DNA of 64,000 nt from Nematostella vectensis. Its lineage: Eukaryota; Cnidaria; Anthozoa; Actiniaria; Edwardsiidae. The notes under the pieces are model-generated. The model was not told the DNA's origin. It saw nothing but the letters and a program-made list of their open reading frames with translations, and searched no databases. The stretch is taken from NCBI RefSeq assembly GCF_932526225.1, contig NC_064040.1, forward strand, positions 14,504,494 to 14,568,493. Direction: 5' to 3'. This document shows, piece after piece, positions 54,359 through 64,000 of this stretch. The position numbers were made by a program, and so were the translations under genes. The number at the start of each line of letters is the position of its first letter. The stretch's first letter is position 1.

Positions 54359-57300
54359 TTACTCGCTATCAAGTCTACTGTCTGACCCGGCGTGGTTTCT
54401 AAGCTGTCCTGTGAGATCTTCTAGCTTTTCTTGTGCTTGCCTGGTAAGTCGGTGGTTTCTCCCAACTTCAGATTTATAGGCTTCAAAACAAGGAAAGATG
54501 TTTTAGCGTAAAAAAGACCAGTGCCGTAAAGCGTACAGGGACCGAGGGCTCGGATCCCAAATTATGGCGTAGCTGCTTTTAATGTCGTCTGTACGCTCGC
54601 CTCACCCCAGTTTTTCGATGTCCGTTAAACGGCCATATGATGGACAAAGGTTAAAGAGTCGCCATCTTAACACCCAAAAATACCAAGTATGAAAAAGCAC
54701 AAACTTCAAATCTGCCGACTTGGGGAATACTTTTGCGAAGTATGAGACTTGACGATGTTGAATGAGAACAATAACAAATATGTGGCTGACAAGAGCTCTT
54801 TAATCTAAAATGTCAGGACGATCCATACCCTGGATCCCTGTGGAATATCACACGTGATACCTTGTACGTTGTCATGCAGCATGGGTAGAACTTCTTCTTT
54901 GATAGCATAACTAAGGGAGTGGGGCAGCTGCGGCAAATGAAAAATAGATGTCATATCGAGGCTATTAGATGTTATAGCTCCATTTTTTGCATGTTTTTCT
55001 AGACGCACAGAAGAACCAATCAGATGCGATTTTTTTGTTGGCTTTTTGGGTACCCCTGTTTTTCTATCTTTCTTTCCATTTGCACAGAAATATATCAAAT
55101 AGATACGATGCAGTTGGGAACAAAAAGGCGTTTAGATTTGTAGTTAACAAATAGATCTCATTTTTGCGTGCATCTGTCCTCTAACAGATGCACAGATATC
55201 GCAACAGCGTGTCATGAACAAAAAAAATCGGAACGAGACGCAGTTACTGTTGTTCATGACACGCTGCGACGTCTTCTGTGCATCTATTAGAGGACAGACG
55301 CACAAAAAATTAAGATCTATTTGTTTTATACAACAATAAAAATGTTTTCTTACATTAAGGTTGGTTCTCACTTGAACGTAAGCGCAAGCGGAACGCACGT
55401 AGTTCTCGGATTCTCACTAAAACATAAGCGCAAGCGGAAGCGCAAGATAACGCAACTGCTTGATTTTCTATCGCTTGCGCTTGTGTTTGACCGATTCCGA
55501 TTCTCACTTGTGTTGCGCTTCCGTTTGCGCTTACGCTTGCGTCCTAGTGAGAACCTACCTTTACAATCAATTGGGAGCGCGCATGCTGACGCTTGACCAA
55601 TCAGAGCGCGCGATTTACGAGTGTCGTTGTATAAAGCGCTCTACAAATCCATAACCATACTACTTCGCCTATTACCAAACGCTACAAGCCACCTGCAACA
55701 CCTCATAGTAGTTTTAAGGCGATGCCTCATATGGCCTTCTGGATGGCTGCAGGTAGTGGGGAACAGCCCAGGTAGCTAGACTTCCATGGGAACCCTGTGG
55801 TTGGGCTCGACAATTTTAGTCTCACAGCACCTACCAAGGGGGAAAACGCAGACCGGATGGAGTGCTCAGGCTAGACTGTGGAAACGCATTTACCTCGACT
55901 TTGATTTGGTTTTCGATTCCTTTCATAACGGACTCGTGTCTGGCGTCCTGTCGTGATAACAAAAATACAAATAGTTATAAGACAAGTCGAAAAAAGCGAA
56001 TTGAACTCAAAATAACGTGAAGTTTTGGAGGACAAACTCTCGCATGCTTTGGCTTTTGGCGGCAAAAAAAAAACAATGAAAAGCAAATTAGTCATCTGTT
56101 AGGGATAAAAATTGCTGTCGACCACACCAAAGTTTGATCCCTTTAAGCGTTAAAATTGATTTTCGATTATTACCCCGTCTGTTTCTTTGGACCCCTCCCC
56201 CCTCTTCAAGGGTAGCTCTTACTATTGCAATGGTGTCCCTTCGTCGCTCGGCACCTTGCTTGTACTTCCTTTTCCATTGTATTAGAGATGTGATTGTACC
56301 AAATGTCTTGGCAGCGCTACCTGGAAATAGTCACGAGGGAAGTCACCTCTTCATATCTGATACTAACACTGGGTGATTAGAATTGGGTCCCGGTGTCCTG
56401 TTAAAACACGAGGACACCAATATAGAATTGCACAAAGCATCACTTTCTAACAGGACTTGAAACACGATATCACAAATTTAATATTGACGATTTTTCAATA
56501 GGAAATGATGAACGCTTTCATATCAATATTTGGGTGACCTTCAAACCCGCTCGGTCAATCTCTGGGAGGCCTGGGTCTAAGGGCTTTTCAAGATTAGTGA
56601 GATACAAATTTGACCAAGCTGTCAGGTTTTTTGACAAATTCTTGCCGCGAGTCTCAAATTGACAGGAATCAGCATTTTTCACCATATTTTCTGGAGATCA
56701 GGGAGCGGGAAACCTTTAGCTTTTCTAAATATGGGCATCAATGACCATATAAGGCAATGCAAACGAAGGACACTATCCTTAAGGAATATGTTTGATATGT
56801 GGCTCGTCCGTGTGGGGGGGGGGGGGGGGGTGAGTGCCCCCCCCCCCCCCCCTGCCGCTTCTCCCACCTTTACGCTTCCGGATTAAAAGATTATAAAGGA
56901 AACTGATTAAATACCTGATTTCTCTCCGTCACCGCATGATGGTACTGTCGTCTTGTCATGTGCATCTTGACCTTCTCCTACGAAGAGTTTCTGAAAAAAA
57001 ATTAACAAGACAAGTGAGAAGAGGCAGCAATTTCGAAGGAGAGGAATATTTTTTAATCACGTAAAATTATTCTAATGTGTGGTTTGCAAGATCTTTTTTC
57101 TTCATGCGGATTTTAGTATTATTTTGATGTGCGGGACACATAGTGTAATGAATTAAATACCGAGCTCGGGCCAGTATGTAAAAAGGCTTACTAAAGAGGT
57201 TACTGGACATATGCCAGTTGTACGTTTCTGGTGATAGGCTGTTGCTCCTTATAAAAAAAGGTATGATCGACGAGAAAATACCACCTCAACCCTACCTTCC

Positions 57301-60300
57301 CCCTCAAAAACATGGTCATCTAAGACTAACCTGCTTAAAGAGAGAAGAGACCTTACTCCCCTCCCCTCCCGTGATGACGGTATCCACGTCACGTGGGGTC
57401 ACGCGACCTTCTACGATAGCTTCCGGTTCCGGCAAGTCGTCGTTGCTAAGTGACGGTGTGCTGGCTGTTACTGTTGCTACTGTGGCCAAGATATCTTCAG
57501 CGTTTCCAGATAGCCTACGACACAATTTGAGGAAATCTTACCACGAAAACGAGGGTACGGCAATCTATTCACCGGGGACTGTATGGCCTAGATGGTTGAT
57601 TGATTGGGTTTTCGGTTTTCGAGATGAAACACCATCCACGCCTGCAAGCAGGCTTTCGTGGGTAGTGTTTTGTAGCAACAAGGCACGTGATGTATCGTGG
57701 GTCAACCTTCCATACCCTGCCCTTGTTTATTGGCGGATGCAACCAGCAGGAAGGGGGTCTCTCCCCTCCCCCCATTTCTCCAGGTACTCATTTCTTTTCG
57801 AAATCCTAGATACGCCCCTACTGTATCACTCAGTAACATCCTGCTGGGCTCACCGACTTCGTGTTGAGACATCGTCTTTGCCGGACCGGGCTTTTTTGTC
57901 GCCCCAGGCCTCTCTGCTCCCCATGCTCCCGGATACAATCGGAGGAATCGTCTTACGGACAAACGCTGAGTCGATGTTACGCGGGCTCGAGTCTGTTGTG
58001 ATTGGCTCAAGATGTAATGAGCCCGCGGCTGTACCAGCGTTAGGCTTTTGTAAATCTTGGACGTCATCTATCTGAAGAAAGATGAAAATATAAGAAAGAA
58101 TACCTAGATGATCCCCAAATTTCGAAATTTTGAAATAATCTTCTCGCTGGACGTGAATATAAGCACCCTGGCGGTCTATGTACTGTATCAATGGTGATTT
58201 ACCGTTTTGTCATCTTGTTCGTTGGACATGGTCTCCAACCATGCGCTGACCTTAGCAGAAAATGACATCGCAGACTCAGGACTGAAAATATCGAGATTTA
58301 ATCTGTTACGCATAGCTTCATTGTATTAGCGATATACATAAAGACGGGTGATAAGAGAATGAAAAAAAAAAAATGAAGGGGACGGATGTCATGACACTTA
58401 TTATTATACGTTTCCAAAATCAGAAAATGGCAGCTTCTTGAACCTCTTTTGATTTCCCCCGGAAAATGTTAGGATTCGGAACAGGTTAGTCACGAACAAT
58501 AAGGCTGCGCAGGTGTGGTTATCAATGCGAGAGCAGGGTGGTAAGTGTTCCTACTAAGCTTCAACAACAAGATTAATAAAACAATCATTTGTACGAACTA
58601 AAGTAGTATAAGTGTTTCTTTGTACAGTCAAAGCAAATTCAAATTCTTCTCTTAGATCGCCACCTAAACTCTGTTAATTAATTAATTAATTAATAAAACC
58701 GGTGGTTTTCGCGGCGAGTTGTGGTTGCCATCTTGTTTTGTTTTGGCCGCCTCAAACTCGGTACCTAGCAAAAATAACCGGGATAAACATCGCAAAAAAA
58801 AACTGATAGGGAAAACATCGCGCAAAACACCGGATTAACATGCGAAAAACACCGGGTAAACATAGCAAAAAACACCGGGTAAACATAGCAAAAAAACACC
58901 GGGTTAAAATGCGAAAAAAACACACACATACACACACCGGGGAAACATAGCAAAAAAACACCGGATAGACACAGCGAAAAACACCGATAACATAGGGAAA
59001 AACGTCGGGGAAATATAGCATAAAACACCGGGTAAACATTACGCGAAAATATAAACAAACAAACGGAAAAATATCGGCAAAAACAACGGTTAAAGCTTTT
59101 GTAAGCGATAGCCGTATCCGTAACGACACCGCGTAGTCGCCTTAGATCGTTTTCGACTGACTGAATCTAGCAATTCTTTTTATTTTTTTGCGTTTTCCAA
59201 TTTCATTCAATACCTTTTTGGCCTTGGATTCAGTGCTTGGCTGGAATTGGTATCTTGCTGTACTACGCGCTCGCCAGGCGTCGGGATGTTGCGCCGACGA
59301 GTTTCTTGAAGGATCCATCGCACAGCAGAATAGACATGGCGAAATCTACATTCAGATTCCTACGTTTGTTGCGCAAGAGCGCGCGGAAAAAAATATATCG
59401 TCCTGGAAACACCTTGCGCTTTCATATCGAAACCAAAGTTGCTAACCTAAGACCAGATAATTAAAAACACATGCACGACCGAAACCAGCTCAGCTCTCTT
59501 CACTTCTTTAATGGTCCGTTCCCTCCTGATTTCATAAAATATGCCAAAAGAAAAAAAAAATTCGTGTTAGACGGAGGTTCCAGTTATCAATAATAATGAT
59601 GATGATAATAATTAATAATAAGTAATAACTTTTAAGTGATAATAAGGAATAATAATAAAGCGCTTAAACTACGTGTAAATATTTTAAAGCGCTAAATAAA
59701 ACGAAACAGAAAACAAATGAATAATTAAGACTACTTTATACGTTGTCATACTTATCGAGCTGAGCCTCTTTGGAAATAGGACCAGGATCAAGTTAGAATA
59801 TCCGAGTATAAATGAGTGAAAATTAGGCCCAAATCTGAGGGAAATTGAGCTAAAGTTACAGTTACCAGGGTTTATTAATAAACGGAGTTCCACAATCGTA
59901 TCCCCTGTCCGTCATCCACCCTTTTGAAACACCTCTTCATTTTGTATTAATTTTGTATTTTGATTATATCCAAATATCAATCTTTTCTAAATGCATTAAA
60001 TTGTAAAAAATGTAAAAATGTTTTCAAATTTATGCGTAATTTGAATTAAGCATCTGGCTTTCCCTGTACTCTTTGTTACTTTTATTGCTTCAGTGCCTTG
60101 ATCAAACTTTTCATACCAAAGAACATATTTTTCTACAGCTTTTATTACAATATAAAGCGTAAAACAGTTTTAGTCACATATAAATTTAAAACCAGTGAGC
60201 ATATGATTTACAATTTTAGGCGTCATTTGTTATGTACAGAAATTTTCGTTCATGAGGTCCTTCTTTTTGCTGATCTTATTTAGGGATACTCGGTGTTACA

Positions 60301-62720
60301 TCGGAGGACTATAACATTGCGAAGATGCTTCCTTTCGCAGCATCGCTCAAACTTCGGTCGAGCTTCGGTCTCTTGGCGGCAGGTTCTATCATCGAGACAG
60401 TCCGAGGCATTTTCTACAGAAAGAAAAAAACAGGAAAAGGATAAGATTAATAGGTGGACTTTGTCACAAGTATCATTTAAAGAATATAAATATTAAATTT
60501 GAGAAAAACTCAAAGACGATCAGTACGAAACTAACAATCTTGCTTCGGCCATTGGGCATTCTAATTTTTAGGGGACAAAGGGCGCTTATTGAATATATTT
60601 TTTACGCCTTAGTGGGAGAACTACTTGCCCAGTTTCCATCCTCTCTCCCTATTCCCCTACAACGGGGTTACAAGACACTGTACCCCCTGAATGGAGTCAA
60701 AGTCTATGGACCCCGTCTCAGAGTTTGACTGGCAAAAGAACAAGAACTACTTTGAAAGTAGAGGCGTCAAAGGCGTCAAATTATTAATACTGCTAATATT
60801 GCCAAAATATTAATACTGCTAATATTGCCGGAAATTTTCCATATTTATTTCAAGTTTTTTAGCGTTTTTATTTATCCATGAAGACAAATCACAATCTATT
60901 TTTCCAGAAAAAAAAAATTGTGGCAGGACTGTCTAGTAGCGTCCACGACAGCTTAATTGAGGTGTTCGATTTACGGAGGTATAATTTACAGAGATTGACT
61001 GTCAAAAGAAATCAGGACTATGGCAAGTATCCGCTTTGAGGAGGGTGTGTACTAAATGGAGGTGCGTTAGATGGAGATCGCCTGTATACAAGATTAGATG
61101 AAAAATGTAAAGATAGTTACTACCTTGGGGTTACTCTCAGCTTTGTCCTTGTCTGACACGGCCTGGAAGACGAAGGTTCTCCCGGAGGATGACGCGTTCG
61201 GCGTGTTGGCCGTTATAGAGGAGAGCCTGTTCAGAGTGGCCTTGCTACGATTAAGGAACGATCCCTTCTGAGACTAGAAAAAAAAAAAAAAAAAAAAAAA
61301 CACGTAAGACTTAGCCCCAAAAGACTGTGCACTAATCCTAGACAGAATGAGAATCATAAGCAAGTTTTCGCGGTTTTTGAAATGCATGTTGAAATAAAAA
61401 CAAGAATTATAAACCTTTGCAGTTTAATACTGCTCAAATGAAAAAAGATAAGGCGCCCGAAAAGGGGGGAAAGCTACGATGCGTGAACATTTGTGGACGC
61501 AAAAATACCCATGTTAACAGAAACAATGGAATTGTAAGATGCTCTTTCCGGAAGTCTCATTATTACCCACTCTTACCGGAATTCTCTGTAATTTGGGACA
61601 GGAAGAGACCTTCAAATGTCTGGAAGGCTGTTGCTGTGCTTTGGGCGTTACTGTTAAAAGCAAATCCACACAATAAATTGATGTTACTAGTGTGTGCAAT
61701 ATCGTTTTCACATTCATGTTGTTGTTAATCAAGTTAAATAGCATATAACGCCTGTGTGATATCATGCTATATCACATATCTATTGTTGTACTTCCATGTG
61801 ATAATATCATGCTATATCACATATCTATTGTTGTACTTCCGTGTAATAATATCATGCTTAATCACATATCTATTGTTGTACTTCCGTGTAATAATATCAT
61901 GCTATATCACATATCTATTGTTGTACTTCCGTGTAATAATATCATGCTTAATCACATATCTATTGTTTGCACTCACGTGTAAAATATCATGCTATATCAC
62001 ATATCTATTGTTGTACTTCCGTGTAATAATATCATGCTATATCACATATCTATTGTTGTACTTCCGTGTAATAATATCATGCTATATCACATATCTATTG
62101 TTGTACTTCCGTGTAATAATATCATGCTATATCACATATCTATTGTTGTACTTCCGTGTAATAATATCATGCTATATCACATATCTATTGTTGTACTTCC
62201 GTGTAATAATATCATGCTATATCACATATCTATTGTTGTACTTCCGTGTAATAATATCATGCTATATCACATATCTATTGTTGTACTTCCGTGTAATAAT
62301 ATCATGCTATATCACATATCTATTGTTGTACTTCCGTGTAATAATATCATGCTATATCACATATCTATTGTTTGCACTCACGTGTAAAATATCATGCTAT
62401 ATCACATATCTATCGTTGTACTTCCGTGTAATAATATCATGTTATATCACATATCTATCGTTGTACTTCCGTGTAACAATATCACAAACCTATTGTTGTA
62501 CTTCCGTGTAATAATGCTATATATATCACATACCTATTGTTGTACTTCCGTATAATAATATCATGCTATATCACATACCGTGTATAATATCATGCCATAG
62601 CTAATAATATCTGATACCTGTTGCTGCCGCTGTTGTACTGCTGGTGTCCTTGATGATGTTCAAGATGCTCTGACTGTTCTCGTCTGTGTCATGGATCATG
62701 TTCTCATTTCTGCCCTTTTT
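54359..62720 (-). CDS. Unrecognised gene with coiled-coil C-terminus, at least 7 exons
   Basis: Candidate exons (minus): 62720-62618, 61267-61124, 58281-58203, 58071-57854, 57514-57331, 56990-56915, 55947-55894, 54927-54861, 54480-54359. All have GT-AG ends. Phases join for 61267-61124 to 58071-57854 to 57514-57331 to 55947-55894 to 54927-54861 to the stop at 54359. The 79-nt exon at 58203 and the 76-nt exon at 56915 break this frame if included after their neighbours; the 62618 exon (103 nt) does not join to 61124 directly, so an exon is missing or it belongs to another form. Sequence is hydrophilic, rich in Ser/Thr/Asp (LNRLSSITANTPNASSSG, SNDDLPEPEAIVEGRV), with a helical end (ESVMKGIENQIKVE, LTRQAQEKLEDLTGQLRNH). 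No signal peptide or membrane span. I do not recognise the family. The 5' end probably lies beyond 64 kb. Confidence 0.55.
55146..55325. mobile_element. Foldback MITE, 180 bp
   Basis: AACAAATAGATCTCATTTTT at the left pairs with AAAAATTAAGATCTATTTGTT at the right. Inner arms TGCATCTGTCCTCTAACAGA and CAGCGTGTCATGAACA find complements in TGTTCATGACACGCTG and CTATTAGAGGACAGACGCA. It is an almost complete hairpin, in an intron of the unrecognised gene. Confidence 0.85.
55357..55561. mobile_element. Foldback MITE with iterated AAGCGCAAGCGG ends, 205 bp
   Basis: AAGGTTGGTTCTCACTTGAA then CGTAAGCGCAAGCGG at the left; CGCTTACGCTTGCGTCCTAG then TGAGAACCTACCTT at the right. An internal TTCTCACTAAAACATAAGCG repeat makes each arm double. 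It lies only 31 bp from the element at 55146-55325. Confidence 0.85.
56813..56852. repeat. G-run facing C-run
   Basis: About 16 G, then TGAGTG, then about 18 C. The two runs are complementary and could form a hairpin; the G-run could form a quadruplex. It is 60 bp from the candidate exon 56990-56915. Run lengths in an assembly are uncertain. Confidence 0.8.
58677..58696. repeat. ATTA microsatellite
   Basis: TTAATTAATTAATTAATTAA, five copies of a 4-bp unit, in an intron of the unrecognised gene. Confidence 0.9.
58775..59090. repeat. Degenerate 20-23 bp minisatellite
   Basis: About 14 imperfect units of AAAAACACCGGGTAAACATA GC with indels (for example ACACCGGATAGACACAGCG and ACGTCGGGGAAATATAGC). 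Open frames on the minus strand (FYVYPVFF...) come from the repeat. Confidence 0.85.
59221..59464 (+). CDS. Possible small membrane protein exon, plus strand
   Basis: After a pyrimidine-rich stretch and GGATTCAG at about 59232 an open frame reads LAGIGILLYYALARRRD, a short hydrophobic segment with basic flank, then MAKSTFRFLRLLRKSARKK and stops at about 59464. About 0.9 kb on, 60325-60444 has a 39-codon ATG frame MLPFAASLKLRSSFGLLAAG...RGIFYRKKK, also hydrophobic then basic. Both are opposite to the surrounding gene. Base composition is higher in GC than the intron. I recognise neither; they may be small genes or chance. Confidence 0.2.
61276..61300. repeat. Poly(A) run
   Basis: An A homopolymer of more than 20 bases directly next to the acceptor of exon 61267-61124; on the minus strand it serves as a long T-tract before CTAGTCTCAG. 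Confidence 0.85.
61764..62590. repeat. 45-bp minisatellite, about 18 units
   Basis: Unit ATAATATCATGCTATATCAC ATATCTATTG TTGTACTTCC GTGTA. Forty-five bases are 15 codons, so a 251-codon plus-strand frame and two others stay open; they are not genes. A rare variant unit (TTTGCACTCACGTGTAAA) occurs twice, near 61966 and 62371, exactly about 405 bp or 9 units apart, showing a block duplication. It lies in an intron of the unrecognised gene. Confidence 0.95.
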
Positions 62721-62879
62721 CTGCATAGGACAGATCGATACATAAAGGATGAGTTCCCTTCTCCACAAATAAACCTTACTCACTATTTTCCTGAACTATG
62801 ACTTCTAGATTGTTTCTCTCAACCATAGTTGAGCAGTATGTCTAACTATATCTAAGGCGACTTTTGACATATCTTTCAA

Positions 62880-64000
62880 TCCTCTACCCCCTCCCCCGCC
62901 CTTAGTTTGCAAGGACCACCTACCATCTCCTCACTAAGAAATGTATCTCTGGAACCCACCTTTCCCCCCTAGGTTAGCAAGAACAACTCACTATCTCTTT
63001 CCTAAGGGGTGTATCACTTTCGAACCGCCTCCCCCTGCCCTAAGTTTGCAAGGACCACCTACCATCTCCTCACTAAGAAATGTATCTCTCGAACACCCTC
63101 CCCCTCTTCCCCCTAGGTTAGCAAGAACCAATCACTATCTCCTCCCTATGGAATGTATGGGCCAGTACGCAGCTCTTACAAGCTGCAATTTGATTGGCAA
63201 ATGAACGATATCCGCACCTCAACACAAAGAACAAGAAGAATAGAGACAAAAGAACTCCTTTGTAGAACAAAGATAATAGGAGACAAAGCAGCTGCGTACT
63301 TACTTGAATGTATCTCTCTTGAACCACCCACCCTTCCCCCCTAGGTTAGCAAGAACTACTCACTATCTCCTCCCTAAGGAACGTATCTCTCTCGAACCGC
63401 CTCCCCTAATCTAAAGTTAGCAAGAACCACTTGCCAGATACATAAGGAATGTATCTCTCTCTAACATCACCTACTCCCTCCCCTAAGTTAGCAAGAACCA
63501 CTTGCCATCTCCCTAAGTAATGTATCTCTCTCGAACCATCCACCCTCCCCCCCCTTAGTTAGCAAAAACCACTCACCATCTCTTACCTAAGAAATGTATC
63601 TTTCTCAAATCATCCACCCTCCCCCCCTTAGTTAGCAAGAACCACTCACCATCTCTTACCTAAGGAATGTATCTCTCTCAAACCATCCACCCTCCCCCCC
63701 TTTAGTTAGCAAGAACCACTCACCATCTCCTCACTATGGAATGTATCTCTCTCGAACCATCCACCCTCCCCCCCTTAGTTAGCAAGAACCACTCACCATC
63801 TCTTACCTAAGGAATGTATCTCTCTCAAACCATCCACCCCCCCCCCCTTAGTTAGCAAGAACCACTCACCATCTCTTACCTAAGGAATGTATCTTTCTCA
63901 AACCATCCACCCCCCCCCTTAGTTAGCAAGAACCACTCACCATCTCTTACCTAAGGAATGTATCTTTCTCAAACCATCCAGCCCCACCCCCTTAGTTAGC
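62880..64000. repeat. About 74-bp tandem repeat running off the window
   Basis: Units of CCTTAGTTAGCAAGAACCAC, TCACCATCTCTTACCTAAGG, AATGTATCTCTCTCAAACCA, TCCACCCTCCCCC with variable C-runs. At least 14 units with more divergence at the left side, including an inserted unrelated stretch near 63160-63300. On the minus strand each unit reads TTAG|GTAAGAGATGGTGAGTGG, holding two strong donor-like sites. Confidence 0.9.

Noticed and set aside
54805..54860. Extension of exon 54927-54861 to a later GTATGG donor
   Set aside because: That phase makes the last exon read a short frame ending KHKKS; the earlier GTATCA donor joins to the longer coiled-coil frame.
61756..62511. 251-codon plus-strand frame with repeated hydrophobic segments
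   Set aside because: The 45-bp unit is a multiple of three; apparent membrane spans are repeat artefacts.

Overview
This is eukaryotic nuclear DNA, most likely from a cnidarian and probably a sea anemone such as Nematostella. The evidence is genes split into many short exons with GT-AG introns, animal-type proteins (PAR-1/MARK kinase, SID-1 family, NPC2, reticulon, a PAN/apple-domain secreted protein) and AT-rich introns full of small inverted-repeat elements and minisatellites. The species is inferred from protein and gene style, not proven. No bacterial operon, CRISPR array or rRNA is visible.

Layout: 0.3-1.2 kb is a 40-bp minisatellite. 1.66-2.79 kb (minus) holds the first two exons of a secreted PAN/apple-domain gene that continues off the left edge or into the repeats. 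5.53-25.74 kb (minus) is a complete 17-exon MARK/PAR-1 kinase, whose exon phases all join, with an alternative first exon at 23.0 kb. 26-34.3 kb has no clear gene: it holds inverted-repeat elements, one possible exon at 28.1 kb and a 3-kb array of 21-bp repeats. 35.4-38.9 kb (minus) is a SID-1 transmembrane family gene with only two coding exons. 41.1-45.9 kb (plus) is a complete 4-exon NPC2 gene whose first intron is packed with adjoining and nested transposons. 47.85-53.75 kb (minus) is a complete 9-exon reticulon. 54.36-62.72 kb (minus) is an unrecognised gene with a coiled-coil C-terminus; some of its exons have lengths that do not join in frame. The window ends in a 74-bp repeat array (62.9-64 kb).

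The genes do not form a pathway. By family knowledge, MARK acts in polarity and microtubule control, the SID-1 family in dsRNA or lipid handling at membranes, NPC2 in lysosomal sterol transfer and reticulon in ER tubule shaping. The most unusual material is architectural: four TTAA-flanked elements from three end types, nested insertions, tandem arrays that carry splice-site-like motifs on the coding strand of neighbouring genes, a higher-order minisatellite, and candidate alternative exons in the kinase and in the unknown gene. All splice assignments come from reading consensus sites and checking phase by eye, without transcripts.
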